A stretch of 64,000 nt of DNA, from contig JAFGNJ010000019.1 of assembly GCA_016927065.1 (NCBI GenBank), positions 124,001-188,000 on the forward strand, in the 5' to 3' direction. Positions 1 through 10,391 of this stretch are shown piece after piece; positions within the stretch are counted from its first letter, which is position 1, and each line of letters starts with the position of its first letter. The DNA comes from Deltaproteobacteria bacterium (GTDB lineage Bacteria > Desulfobacterota > B13-G15 > RBG-16-54-18). A program made the position numbers and the translations under genes. The notes beneath the pieces were generated by a model, which searched no databases, had not been told where the DNA came from, and saw only the letters and a program-made list of their open reading frames with translations.

Positions 1-2
1 TG

Positions 3-1268
3 AAAGGATTAGAGATTACCCATTTCAATTCAGCACAATACGGTGGAGGAGTCGCAGAAATATTGGATTGGTTAGTCCCCCTCATGAACAGCGTAGGTCT
101 CAAGGCACAGTGGGTAGTAATAAACCCCCAAAATCCTCAGAAGTTTTTTCCGGTTACCAAGACATTCCATAACGCCCTGCAAGGTATGGAGACCAGTCTT
201 ACCCAGGAGATGAAAGATATTTATACAAGAGAATCTGAATATATATATAAACAGTTGTCAAAAGGTTCACAAGTGAGGGGAGACGTTCTCGTGTGCCATG
301 ACCCACAACCCCTCGCCGCCATCTCGTCTGCTGATAAGAAGAAAATATGGAGGGCCCATATTGATCTCTCGTATCCAAACAAAGCGTTCGTAGATTTTCT
401 TCTACCGTTTATTAAAAAATACAATGCCGCTATTTTTCATTTTCAAGACTTCGTCTTAGATAAACTGAAAGGGGAAATCCCCATTTATTTAATTCCCGCG
501 GGGATTAACTTTTTGAGCCCAAAAAATATAGAGTTACCTCCCGGCTTTTGCCCTTACGTTTTCAAAAGCTTCGGTATAGACATGACCAAGCCTATCATCC
601 TGCAGATATCCCGGTTCGATCGCTTCAAAGACCCGAAAGGCGTGGTAGATGCCTTTGAAAGCGCACGACGTGAACTGGTAAGGGAAAATCTGGACGTACA
701 GCTTGTCTACGCCGGTAATATGGCGGGAGACGATCCGGAAGGGGCACAGATCCTATCGAAGTTGATAAAAACTCTTGGAGCCCACGAGCAGCCCCCCATC
801 AAAAAGAAAAAATTCATTCCCGAATCTGTAGTATGGACTGTAGGGGATCCCCCTTCTATCTTCATAATAAATTTGGGTGCAATGCCCATAACAGAAAATG
901 CCTTGGTAGTAAATGCAATGCAACGAGGGGCAACGATAGTCTTGCAAAAATCTTTACGAGAAGGATTAGGGTTGACTATCTTAGAGGCGATGTGCAAAAA
1001 GAAACCTGTCATTGCAGGGAATATAGGTGGGCCAGCACATTTGATCAAAGAAGATGGGTTGTATGGGTATGGGGTTGGACATCGGGATGCAAAGGGGAAT
1101 CTTACGTATACGGCTGAGGAAACGGCAGGTGAAATTTTAAGATGTTTTGAGACACCCCTCGAAACCCTAAAGATGTCTGAGAGGGCTCAACGGCATGTGG
1201 GTACCAATTATTCAGCCATCCGCCATCTCTTGGATTACCTCAAGCTGGTACACGATCTCGTACGATAG
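3..1268 (+). CDS. TreT-like trehalose synthase / GT4 glycosyltransferase, 5' end outside window
   Basis: Frame is open from base 3 (KGLEITHFNSAQYGGGVAEIL...), so the listed 63 start is internal. Motifs PIILQISRFDRFKDPKGV and IVLQKSLREGLGLTILEAM are shared with the adjacent paralog. Confidence 0.8.
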   Translation, partial: KGLEITHFNSAQYGGGVAEILDWLVPLMNSVGLKAQWVVINPQNPQKFFPVTKTFHNALQGMETSLTQEMKDIYTRESEYIYKQLSKGSQVRGDVLVCHDPQPLAAISSADKKKIWRAHIDLSYPNKAFVDFLLPFIKKYNAAIFHFQDFVLDKLKGEIPIYLIPAGINFLSPKNIELPPGFCPYVFKSFGIDMTKPIILQISRFDRFKDPKGVVDAFESARRELVRENLDVQLVYAGNMAGDDPEGAQILSKLIKTLGAHEQPPIKKKKFIPESVVWTVGDPPSIFIINLGAMPITENALVVNAMQRGATIVLQKSLREGLGLTILEAMCKKKPVIAGNIGGPAHLIKEDGLYGYGVGHRDAKGNLTYTAEETAGEILRCFETPLETLKMSERAQRHVGTNYSAIRHLLDYLKLVHDLVR

Positions 1269-1274
1269 CCCAAC

Positions 1275-2513
1275 TTAACTCAATTCGATCCGTTCTTCTA
1301 CATTATAGACCAAGACCACCATCAGGGCGAGGTAATCCCGCAGGTGGCGCGTGATGAGGAAATTATCTCTGGCGAACTCCCGCGCCTTCTCCCCCATCGC
1401 CTCTAGTCTGTCGCGATGGCTCAGGAGATAGCGGATCCGAAGGGCAGCCCCTTCAGGCGAGTTAACGAGAAAACCAGTGTGGTGATCGATAACTTGCAAT
1501 CGGATGCCACCGGTATCGCCTCCGATGACCGGTTTGCCCTTCCACATTGCCTCCGTCACAGTGAGGCCGAACCCTTCCCTGAGCGACTTTTGCAGGACGA
1601 TATCTGCTCCGCGTTGGAGGGCATTGATCGTCCTGTCGGCATTAGGAGGCAAAGCAAGAACATGAATGTCCGAATGATCCGCTGCTGCGACGCGGACCTC
1701 CCCGAGAACAATCTCTCCTTCTGGATCATCGCTCGCCCCACCACCTGCAAGCACAAGCTGTAAGGAAGGGATATATTTTTTTGCCAACTGAAAGGCTTGA
1801 ATTACTCCTAATGGATCCTTGAAGCGATCGAACCGAGATATCTGCAAGATAATGGGGCGTTTAAGGTCTAGACCAAATTCTTTATAGACCGAGGCAACTT
1901 CGTTTTCATCGATATCCATGTTTTTCTCACTCAGGGGATCGATGCTGGGGGGGACCACAAATATATCGTGTGGGAGGGGTTGTGCGAAATCAACGAGCGA
2001 AAAGATACTCGCAGCATAATCTTTTATAAAATTACGCACATATTTCCAGACCGGACGGTGAGGATGCCTAATATCGATGTGACAGCGCCAAATCCATTTA
2101 CCTCTTTTCCCAGGACACAGATTAAAGAGTGGGGCAGGTTGAGGGTCATGAATAAAGACGATATCTGCTGCCTCAAGTTTCTCACGAAGCCGCTCCGCAT
2201 TGTGGGCATTGGTCTCCTCATAGACGTTTAATAATGCTTTGGGAATATCAATGGCATTCCCTTGGAGGGCATTATGCATGCTCTTTGTACACATGAAGAA
2301 ATTCTCGTTGCCATGTATGACCTCCCACGCGGTATCAATTCCCAACTGTTGCATGAGCGGCACCAGTTTTTCCAGTATCTCTGCAACACCACCCCCCTCT
2401 TGAGTTGAATTGACGTGGATGACCCGTTTGCCTTTGAGGAGAGCGGCCAGCTGGCGCAAGTGCTCGATGACATCCAACCCAGCTACATCGGCATAGTGCG
2501 CGAGGTCAATCAT
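1275..2513 (-). CDS. TreT-like trehalose synthase / GT4 glycosyltransferase
   Basis: HVNSTQEGGGVAEILEKLVPLMQQLGIDTAWEVI and PIILQISRFDRFKDPLGV...LREGFGLTVTEAMWKGKPVIGGDTGG. Confidence 0.8.
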   Translation of the reverse strand: MIDLAHYADVAGLDVIEHLRQLAALLKGKRVIHVNSTQEGGGVAEILEKLVPLMQQLGIDTAWEVIHGNENFFMCTKSMHNALQGNAIDIPKALLNVYEETNAHNAERLREKLEAADIVFIHDPQPAPLFNLCPGKRGKWIWRCHIDIRHPHRPVWKYVRNFIKDYAASIFSLVDFAQPLPHDIFVVPPSIDPLSEKNMDIDENEVASVYKEFGLDLKRPIILQISRFDRFKDPLGVIQAFQLAKKYIPSLQLVLAGGGASDDPEGEIVLGEVRVAAADHSDIHVLALPPNADRTINALQRGADIVLQKSLREGFGLTVTEAMWKGKPVIGGDTGGIRLQVIDHHTGFLVNSPEGAALRIRYLLSHRDRLEAMGEKAREFARDNFLITRHLRDYLALMVVLVYNVEERIELS

Positions 2514-3208
2514 ACATCTTGCCTAGGGAAAAGGTGGTGAGTACACAAGTGGACAAGTCTTTCGCGTATCTCCGGCATGGTTGAAAAGTAAAGATCGATA
2601 GACCCTATCTCATCGCGCAAACTGGCATATTTTTCACCGTAGGCATCAAGCCAGGCAGAAAAGTCATCAATACCTTCAGGCGCACGCCTGCGAGCGTCAA
2701 TAAAGTGATAAAAAATGCTGCTGAGCGATAAGGTAGGTAACATCTGTGGCAGCACCATAGGTTCCGTAATGTGATGTTTGGTGTCGAAAACGACTATCTT
2801 GGACCGCTTAAAGTAAAACTGATGATCGGTCCTTGCCCACGGTACTAGTGCACTTTCGTACAGGCGTTCTTCAATAACCTCTATTAATTCTTGGCGCAAG
2901 GCCTCTATGGTGGAAAAATCGGTAGGGTCGACCACTGCAAGCCGTTCGGCCAGTACGGAGTCGTGCAGACCATGGCGTGCCCATGCAGCAAAATCATTAT
3001 TAAACTCAGGCTGATCAAAGCTCGGAGCAAGGCGACGCCCCCAAAAATGATAGTAGATGCTGCTTGGATGGATCGTCTCTAATCTATCTCGCAGCTCCCT
3101 CAAATTCTGAGCTCGGATACCTGTCGCGATGGTAATCAAAGCACAATCTTTGACCAGTAAAGGAAGAGATCCTTGAGTTTTCTTCGCTCTGCTCACAAGA
3201 CCCCTCAT
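2510..3208 (-). CDS. DUF5752-like protein of trehalose cluster
   Basis: IRAQNLRELRDRLETIHPSSIYYHFWG and a second SSIFYHFIDARRR half; sits between treT-like and otsAB genes. Confidence 0.5.
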   Translation of the reverse strand: MRGLVSRAKKTQGSLPLLVKDCALITIATGIRAQNLRELRDRLETIHPSSIYYHFWGRRLAPSFDQPEFNNDFAAWARHGLHDSVLAERLAVVDPTDFSTIEALRQELIEVIEERLYESALVPWARTDHQFYFKRSKIVVFDTKHHITEPMVLPQMLPTLSLSSIFYHFIDARRRAPEGIDDFSAWLDAYGEKYASLRDEIGSIDLYFSTMPEIRERLVHLCTHHLFPRQDV

Positions 3209-5391
3209 CTCCTTTTTATCATTTCCTGTAATAATTCCCTTACCTCGTGTTGTGAGGCGATGTTAAACCGGGCCTTTGACGGACCCAGCCCGACCTTAAT
3301 AGAATAAGCCGTTTCGGGGAGCACGGCAAAGGTATCCTCATCAGTCACATCGTCTCCGATTGCCAGGATGAACTCCCTCTTTTCTTTGGCAAGCCATCGT
3401 TGCGCTGCCCGACCTTTGTTGATCCCGATGTGCCTGATCTCCATAACCTTGCTCCCCTCCAAGACCCCTAGGTCGAGATTGGTGGTAAAGTGCAAGAGCG
3501 CATCCTTCAGCTCCCGTGCGCGTAGCGAGGCCAACGCAGCATCTGCCTTACGGTAGTGCCACACGAGGGAAAACTCCTTTTCCTCTATAAAAGAACCGGG
3601 TGTCCTATCCATGTGCACCTCAAGAATGGACCGTATCTCCTCCTTCCACTCATTTGCAACAGGCTCTAATACCTTCCATCCTCCTTCTTTCAACCACGCG
3701 CCGTGCTCGGCGATCAAACCGAGATTCAAGCTGCCGAACCATTGTTCCAAAGTATCTCTATCTCTCCCGCTGATGATGACTACGTTGTTCCGGGGATCTT
3801 CGGAGAGCCCTTCGAGCAAAGAGAGAAGTTCTTCATTCGGCATTGCCTCTTCGGGTCTCGTAAAAAAGGGTATTAAGGTCCCATCATAATCCAGCAATAG
3901 GAGGCGGCGCGTACTATTGTGATAATCTGCGATGAGTTTCTGTCGCGCCTGTGGGGTTAAGGTTCTCGCCCTCATCTCCTGCTGGTGCTCTTTCGCACTG
4001 ATTAATCGTTCCACGAAATCCTCTGCCCAGCGGGTGACGTTGTAGCGTTGTAGTCTCCTGCGCATGATGCTGTTTCTCTTGATTTGTTCATCTTCCGGCA
4101 TAGCGAGGGCCTCTTCAAGGGCCTCCACTAACTCCTCCTGATGATGGGGATTGACAATGATCGCTTCCCCAAGTTCCTGAGAGGCCCCAGCCATTTCACT
4201 CAGTATCAACACCCCTTTGCCATCGGTTTTACTGGCCAGATATTCTTTTGCAATCAGATTCATCCCGTCCCGCAAGGGGGTAATCAACGCGACATCGGCA
4301 ACGCTATAGAGGGCATTGAGGGTGGGGAAACGTAAAAAACGATAGAGATAGGAGATCGGTGTCCAATCAATGGTACCATGTTCTCCATTAATCTTACCGA
4401 TAAGCTCATCGACCTGTTGCTTAAGCAACTTATAGTGCTCCACTTGTGTGCGCGATGGCACGGCGACGAGGATGAGCGTGACCTTCTCCTTATACTGGGG
4501 ATTTTTCTGCAAAAAGGAATCAAAGGCCTCCAGACGTTGAGGGATGCCCTTTGAGTAATCTAAGCGGTCTATCGAAAGAATGAGCTTCGTGTCTCCAATT
4601 TTTTTTCGCAGTTGTCCCGCCTCTTTTTGCACTTCAGGATTAAGGGGAGCCTTTGCATATCCCTCATAATCTATCCCCATGGGGAATACATCCACTCGAA
4701 TGGTATGATGATCATCACACGTAATGTGCCCTAAAGTATGTTCATAGCCTATGAGATTGCGTATATTACCAAGAAAATGCTGCGCATAGTCATAGGTATG
4801 AAACCCTATCAAATCGGCCCTCAAGAGTCCTTCTAATATCTCTTTTCTCCAGGGAAGCAAATGAAATATTTCATACACAGGAAACGGGATGTGGAGGAAA
4901 AAGCCTATGGTGGCATCCGGCATCCGTTCCCGGATAAGCTTTGGCAGAAGCATCAAATGATAATCGTGGATCCAAATGATGTCATCTTCTTTGGCAACCT
5001 CCAATACGGCATCACAAAAGAGCTTGTTGACGCGTACGTAAGACTTATAAAGCGCCTCATCATATACGACAAACTGGGGAAAGTAATGAAACAAGGGCCA
5101 GATGGTTTTATTGCAAAAACCATGATAGTAATTCTCGACATCGCCTTGTGAGAGAAAGATCGTCTGACAATTGAATTCAGCAAGCAAACGCTTTTCGAGT
5201 ATTTCTTTCTCATTCTCATCTTTTTTTGCTACGGTGATCCCTGGCCAACCAATCCAGAGGCTATTGTATGATTTATAAAAAGATCCCAGCCCGGTCGCCA
5301 CTCCCCCGGCACTGGGCTGAAAATGGAACTGTCCCCTCTTTCTTTCAATACTGACCGGCAATCTATTGGAGACGATTAGTAGTCTGCGCAT
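3205..5391 (-). CDS. Bifunctional trehalose-6-phosphate synthase / trehalose phosphatase
   Basis: N-terminal GT20 (RRLLIVSNRLPVSIERK, IWIHDYHLMLLP, LSIDRLDYSKGIPQRL) fused to HAD phosphatase (LLLLDYDGTLIPF, AIGDDVTDEDTF). Confidence 0.95.
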   Translation of the reverse strand: MRRLLIVSNRLPVSIERKRGQFHFQPSAGGVATGLGSFYKSYNSLWIGWPGITVAKKDENEKEILEKRLLAEFNCQTIFLSQGDVENYYHGFCNKTIWPLFHYFPQFVVYDEALYKSYVRVNKLFCDAVLEVAKEDDIIWIHDYHLMLLPKLIRERMPDATIGFFLHIPFPVYEIFHLLPWRKEILEGLLRADLIGFHTYDYAQHFLGNIRNLIGYEHTLGHITCDDHHTIRVDVFPMGIDYEGYAKAPLNPEVQKEAGQLRKKIGDTKLILSIDRLDYSKGIPQRLEAFDSFLQKNPQYKEKVTLILVAVPSRTQVEHYKLLKQQVDELIGKINGEHGTIDWTPISYLYRFLRFPTLNALYSVADVALITPLRDGMNLIAKEYLASKTDGKGVLILSEMAGASQELGEAIIVNPHHQEELVEALEEALAMPEDEQIKRNSIMRRRLQRYNVTRWAEDFVERLISAKEHQQEMRARTLTPQARQKLIADYHNSTRRLLLLDYDGTLIPFFTRPEEAMPNEELLSLLEGLSEDPRNNVVIISGRDRDTLEQWFGSLNLGLIAEHGAWLKEGGWKVLEPVANEWKEEIRSILEVHMDRTPGSFIEEKEFSLVWHYRKADAALASLRARELKDALLHFTTNLDLGVLEGSKVMEIRHIGINKGRAAQRWLAKEKREFILAIGDDVTDEDTFAVLPETAYSIKVGLGPSKARFNIASQHEVRELLQEMIKRR

Positions 5392-5571
5392 ATAACAACC
5401 TTTTGTGGGTCTATAACCACATTAAAAATGGGAATGATTAAGTGCGTGTGAAGATTTGTTGGAATAGTATACCGTGATTGTCTCTTTAATGCAAGATCAA
5501 GCGAATTCTTTGATTAGCACTTGATAAATGCACTTTGGACGGGGTTTTTAAGTACAATGAGGCGAAATGTG

Positions 5572-6138
5572 TCACCGAGCGAATCTTTTGACACCTTCAT
5601 CATAAAGGTCCTTACCGTAGATATCATTAATCACCACAGCAGGAAAATCCTCTACCTCCAGGCGCCGGATGGCCTCTGGGCCCAGATCAGCGAAGGCGAT
5701 AACTTCGGCTTTCTTAATGCGTTTTGAGAGCAAGGCTCCTGCCCCACCTGTTGCGCCGAAGTAGACGGCCTTGTATTTCTTCATTGAGTCTCTTACTGCT
5801 TGCGACCGCTGCCCCTTGCCGATCATCCCCTTGAGTCCCTGCTCAATCAATCGGTGGGTATAGGCATCCATCCTCCCACTAGTAGTTGGGCCAGCCGAGC
5901 CTATAGGTTGACCCGGCTTGGGTGGTGTTGGCCCCACATAGTAGATAATCTGACCTTGGATATCAAAGGGGAGCTCAGCTCCTTTATCTATAAGCTCGAT
6001 GAGACGTTGGTGGGCAGTATCCCGCGCCGTGTAGATAATACCGGTTATGAGGATATTGTCACCCATACGCAGCCCCCCAACTATCTCATCGGTGAGGGGA
6101 AGGGTAATCCGTTTCGTTATAACGTGTTCCTTTCTCAT
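5572..6138 (-). CDS. Fumarate hydratase C-terminal/beta subunit
   Basis: GPTPPKPGQPIGSAGPTTSGRMDAYTHRLIEQG, KYKAVYFGATGGAGALLSKRIK; adjacent to alpha subunit. Confidence 0.93.
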   Translation of the reverse strand: MRKEHVITKRITLPLTDEIVGGLRMGDNILITGIIYTARDTAHQRLIELIDKGAELPFDIQGQIIYYVGPTPPKPGQPIGSAGPTTSGRMDAYTHRLIEQGLKGMIGKGQRSQAVRDSMKKYKAVYFGATGGAGALLSKRIKKAEVIAFADLGPEAIRRLEVEDFPAVVINDIYGKDLYDEGVKRFAR

Positions 6139-6141
6139 GAA

Positions 6142-6981
6142 CTAGAGCACCTTTTCTTTGTGTCGGTGGGCGTGGCATTGGATGTTGACCGCCACCGGCA
6201 GGCTGGCGATGTGACAGGGGATCATCTCGACGTGCACCGCCAAGGCGGTTGTCCGTCCGCCATATCCCGAGGGTCCAATCCCTAAATCATTGATCCTTGC
6301 CAGGAGGTCGGCCTCCATTGCTGCTAACTCTAGATTGGCATTGGTGCTTCCCACAGGACGCAGAAGCGCCTTCTTTGCTATGAGGGCTGCCTGGTCAAAA
6401 GTACCGCCGATCCCGACTCCAACGATGATGGGTGGACACGGGTTCGCACCTGACTCCTTGACCCGTTGCACTATAAATTCCTTAACACCCTCAAGGCCCG
6501 CAGCCGATGCAAGCATCCTTATCCCGCTCATGTTCTCGCTGCCGCCGCCCTTAGGGAGAACGATAATCTTGACCCTGTCCCCTGGGACAACTTCCAAATG
6601 GATAATGACCGGAGTATTGTCGCCGGTATTCTGACGGGTAAAACAATGGCAGATTGATGGGCGCAGATAACCATCGCGATAACCGTCTCGTACACCCTGA
6701 GTGATCGCCTCAGTAAGGTCTCCCTCCATGAGGTGCACATCCTGTCCAAGCTCGACGAAGACCACCGCCAATCCTGTATCCTGGCAGATAGGCATAACTT
6801 CTTGTTGCGCAATCCGGGCATTCTCGATCAGCTCGGTGAGGACCTCCTTGCCGATCGCAGACTCTTCTTTCTCAAGGGCCTGCTGCAAAGCCAACACTAC
6901 ATCCTCACCAAGGGTGCAGTTTGCATCGATGAAGAGATCTCTCACGGCCTGGGTTATCTCATCGATAGCGACCTCTCTCAT
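6142..6981 (-). CDS. Fumarate hydratase N-terminal/alpha subunit
   Basis: [61 protein letters not shown]. Confidence 0.93.
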   Translation of the reverse strand: MREVAIDEITQAVRDLFIDANCTLGEDVVLALQQALEKEESAIGKEVLTELIENARIAQQEVMPICQDTGLAVVFVELGQDVHLMEGDLTEAITQGVRDGYRDGYLRPSICHCFTRQNTGDNTPVIIHLEVVPGDRVKIIVLPKGGGSENMSGIRMLASAAGLEGVKEFIVQRVKESGANPCPPIIVGVGIGGTFDQAALIAKKALLRPVGSTNANLELAAMEADLLARINDLGIGPSGYGGRTTALAVHVEMIPCHIASLPVAVNIQCHAHRHKEKVL

Positions 6982-8195
6982 GTATCCCCCATATTCTTAA
7001 CTACCGCCTCACCAAATTGGGAACAACTCAGAAGGGTTGCCCCTTGCATTTGGCGATGGAGATCATACGTAACGGTCTTAGCCTGAATAGTCTTCTGCAA
7101 TGCCTCTTCAATGAGTCTGGCGGTTTCAATCCATCCGAGGTACTCCAACATCATCGCGCCGGAGAGGATCATGGAGCCGGGGTTAACCTTATCCTGACCT
7201 GCATACTTTGGGGCACTCCCATGGGTGGCCTCGAAAATGGCCACCTCATCACCAACATTGGCACCAGGGGCCATCCCCAACCCACCAACCTGCGCGGCAC
7301 AGGCATCGGATAAATAGTCGCCATTGAGGTTCGGCATCACCAGGACATCGTAATCCTCCGGCCGCACGAGAACTTGCTGGAACATGGCATCAGCAAGGCG
7401 ATCTTTGATGACTACCATCCCATCGGGCACGGCCCCGACTTTCTCTATTTCATCCTCCCTGATTACCTTTCCTGGAAATCTCTCTGCAGCTACTTCGTAC
7501 CCCCAATCTCGAAAGGCCCCCTCCGTGTATTTCATGATGTTCCCCTTATGGACCAGGGTCACACTTCGCCGTCCATGCTCCAGGGCATATTCAATAGCCC
7601 GTCGCACCAGACGCTTGGTGGCAAAAGGACTGATGGGCTTTATTCCAATACCTGAAGCATCCCGCACCTCCGCACCCATTTCTTCGCGCAGAAAGCGTAT
7701 CATCTTCTTGCCCTCATTACTCTCTCCTTGCCACTCTATCCCCGCGTAGACATCCTCCGTGTTCTCACGGAAGATGGCAAAATTTACCTTTCCGGGATTC
7801 TTGAGCGGAGAAGGAGTGCCTTGTATATACCGGATGGGCCTAATACAGGCGTAGAGGTCAAAAAGCTGCCTCAGGGTTACATTGAGACTACGGAATCCGC
7901 CCGCTATTGGCGTTGTTAACGGGCCTTTAATCGCTACCTTGTAGTGACCGATGGCCTCAAGGGTTTCGGGGGGAAGGGGGGTCTGGTAACGTTGTATGGC
8001 CTCCTCGCCTGCCCACGCCTCCTGCCAGGCGATCTTTCGTCTTCCGGCATAGGCACGTTGCACCGCAGCATCTATGACCCCCACCGCCGCGCGCCAGATA
8101 TCCGGTCCCACCCCGTCGCCCTGGATAAAAACGATTGAGGGATTCTCAGGGACCGACGTGACGTTGCCGTCCTCTGTCTCTATGACCCCACCCAT
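6978..8195 (-). CDS. icd: Isocitrate dehydrogenase (NADP-type)
   Basis: [85 protein letters not shown]. Confidence 0.95.
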   Translation of the reverse strand: MGGVIETEDGNVTSVPENPSIVFIQGDGVGPDIWRAAVGVIDAAVQRAYAGRRKIAWQEAWAGEEAIQRYQTPLPPETLEAIGHYKVAIKGPLTTPIAGGFRSLNVTLRQLFDLYACIRPIRYIQGTPSPLKNPGKVNFAIFRENTEDVYAGIEWQGESNEGKKMIRFLREEMGAEVRDASGIGIKPISPFATKRLVRRAIEYALEHGRRSVTLVHKGNIMKYTEGAFRDWGYEVAAERFPGKVIREDEIEKVGAVPDGMVVIKDRLADAMFQQVLVRPEDYDVLVMPNLNGDYLSDACAAQVGGLGMAPGANVGDEVAIFEATHGSAPKYAGQDKVNPGSMILSGAMMLEYLGWIETARLIEEALQKTIQAKTVTYDLHRQMQGATLLSCSQFGEAVVKNMGDT

Positions 8196-8198
8196 CGC

Positions 8199-10022
8199 TC
8201 AGGTCAAATCTTCCGTCTTGATCAGTTCTTCAAACCTCAGGTCCATCCCCAGGATCCCCACAATCGCCTCGTCCTTATTGCGGATGGGAGCGGAGACGGT
8301 GATGCAGAGGGCGCCGGTGATCACCGAGGTATAGAAATTGGTCACATACACCTTGCCAGTCTTAAAGGGCTCGATAAACCACTCCCGATTGGAGTAGTCA
8401 ACGTCGGAACCGATTTTCTCGTATTTCGCCCGATCTTCGGGACGGGTGATATTCCTGGTGATCTTGTGTCCCTTGTCGTCGGTGACGTAGAGGAATTGGA
8501 TAAAAGGATTTTCGTGCTCGATCTTCTCCAAGAGGGCCTCCTGACGAGGGGGATCCATGGAGCGTATGTCGGGATCGTCCACCACTTCTTCGATGAGGTG
8601 GGCGGCCATCTCATAGGCACGCTGTTTAATCAGGTCGAAATCGGAGATGAAGAGCTCGGGGAGGTACTTGCGGGCCTTTTTTCCCATCTCATCTGATGAG
8701 ATATCGGTAGTCCTCCCCTGGTCATACTCATTTTTGACCCATTTATATATCTTGGCTACGCCGGGATGCCGCTTGTCCAGGCGCTCCCCCTCTTGCAGGG
8801 CGAAGTAGGCATTGATCCACTGGGCGATTCCCGCGGTCCCCGATTTGTCATTTATGGTTATGGTTAAAGGCCTGTTGAGGATCTTTGTGGTGTTGAAGAT
8901 GTTGTAAATCTGTTCATCCTTGAGGATGCCGTCGGCGTGGATGCCCGCTCTGGTGGTATTGAACTCGGCCCCCACAAAGGGGTAGTTTTTGGGGATATGT
9001 TCGCCGATGACCCGCTCATAGTAATTCCTGATCTCGGTGATAACGGTGGGATCGACTCCGTTCTGATCCCCCGTCAGGCTGATATAGTCGATGATCAACC
9101 CCTCAATAGGGGCATTGCCAGTCCTCTCTCCAAACCCGAGCAGACTGCCGTTGATCCCCGAACAGCCGTAGAGCCAGGCGGTCGTGGAGTTTACGAGGAC
9201 CTTGTGGAAGTCATTGTGGCCGTGCCATTCGAGCTCCTCCGAGGGGATTCCGGCATCTTCGACAAGGGCGTGTATGAGCTTCGGCACGCTCCGCGGCAGG
9301 GCCGTACCGGGATAGGGGACCCCCAATCCCAGGGTATCGCACAGCCTGATCTTGACCGTCATCCCCCCTTCCTGAGCCAGACGCATGAGCTCCTGGGCCA
9401 AGGGGACCACAAAGCCGTAGATATCCGCCCTGGTGATGTCCTCGAAGTGACAGCGCGGCTTTACCCCCTCCGCCAGGGCCGCCTCCACGACCCTGAGGTA
9501 GTCGATCATGGCGGTTCTGCGGTTTTTCCCTAGTTTCAAAAAGATATGATAGTCCGATACCGAGGTCAGGATCCCCGTCTCTTTGAGGCCCATCTCCCGG
9601 ACCAGCTTAAAATCATCTTTATTCGCTCTGATCCATCCCGTAACCTCGGGGTACCGATATCCTTTTGCAAAACAGTGCTGCACGGCCTCTTTATCTCTAT
9701 CACTATAGAGAAAGAATTCAGTCTGGCGGATGACACCATTGGGTCCTCCGAGGCGATGGAGCATATCGTAAAGGTCGACTATCTGTTGGACGGTATAGGG
9801 CGGCCGAGCCTGTTGTCCGTCGCGAAAGGTGGTGTCGGTGATAAAAATCTCTTCGGGGGGATCGATCAGCTCGACACGGTGGTCGAATTCAACGCGACAT
9901 ACTTCTTCGTAGGGGAAGACATCACGAAACAAATTGGGCTCACCCACATCCTGCAGCTGAAATCTCTCCCGCTTCTTGAAACGATTGTCGAGAAAGCTCT
10001 TGCTCTTTTTCATAGTAACCAT
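8199..10022 (-). CDS. Re-citrate synthase-like enzyme (HMGL/isopropylmalate-synthase superfamily) with C-terminal Cache/PDC-like domain
   Basis: DTTFRDGQQARPPYT, KPRCHFEDITRADIYGFV, LEWHGHNDFHKVLVNSTTAWLYGCSGINGSLLGFGERTGNAP; C-terminal YSNREWFIEPFKTGKVYVTNFYTSVITGALCITVSAPIRNKDEAIVGILGMDLRFEEL resembles a Cache/PDC sensor. Upstream of icd. Confidence 0.78.
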   Translation of the reverse strand: MVTMKKSKSFLDNRFKKRERFQLQDVGEPNLFRDVFPYEEVCRVEFDHRVELIDPPEEIFITDTTFRDGQQARPPYTVQQIVDLYDMLHRLGGPNGVIRQTEFFLYSDRDKEAVQHCFAKGYRYPEVTGWIRANKDDFKLVREMGLKETGILTSVSDYHIFLKLGKNRRTAMIDYLRVVEAALAEGVKPRCHFEDITRADIYGFVVPLAQELMRLAQEGGMTVKIRLCDTLGLGVPYPGTALPRSVPKLIHALVEDAGIPSEELEWHGHNDFHKVLVNSTTAWLYGCSGINGSLLGFGERTGNAPIEGLIIDYISLTGDQNGVDPTVITEIRNYYERVIGEHIPKNYPFVGAEFNTTRAGIHADGILKDEQIYNIFNTTKILNRPLTITINDKSGTAGIAQWINAYFALQEGERLDKRHPGVAKIYKWVKNEYDQGRTTDISSDEMGKKARKYLPELFISDFDLIKQRAYEMAAHLIEEVVDDPDIRSMDPPRQEALLEKIEHENPFIQFLYVTDDKGHKITRNITRPEDRAKYEKIGSDVDYSNREWFIEPFKTGKVYVTNFYTSVITGALCITVSAPIRNKDEAIVGILGMDLRFEELIKTEDLT

Positions 10023-10140
10023 CGCTTTACTCCTTTATTAAATGATATTCCTTACCTCCGATGGTGTCAATATTTTCACTTCCTGGATCCCACATATCCT
10101 TTCCTCTGTGCCCCCTGTATTAAGATTGAACTAATATTTC

Positions 10141-10391
10141 CAGGAGTTTCCTGAGATTTATGTCTGATGGGGTTTTTCTCCGTTTCTGAGAAAAACCGTT
10201 CTCCCGTAATGGCATCACCGGCAACCCATAAATCCCCCCTTTAGCAAAGGGGGGATGGGGGGATTTGCAACCTATCTTCACCATGATGTTCAAATCGCTA
10301 TCGTGAAACGCAAAAAGGGGGATTCCATATAATTGTATCCTTAACTCGTCAATATTGTTACGCAATAATGATAAACTCAGGAAACTCCTCA
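10141..10391. mobile_element. MITE-like element with terminal inverted repeats and 9-bp flanking direct repeat
   Basis: AGGAGTTTCCTGAG at 10142-10155 and its reverse complement CTCAGGAAACTCCT at 10376-10389; flanked by TAATATTTC at 10132-10140 and 10392-10400; internal hairpins GGTTTTTCTC/GAGAAAAACC and the AAATCCCCCCTTTAGCAAAGGGGGGAT palindrome. Confidence 0.75.

Noticed and set aside
8937-10154. 198-aa and 202-aa plus-strand ORFs
   Set aside because: Antisense to the Re-citrate-synthase-like gene; no recognizable motifs.
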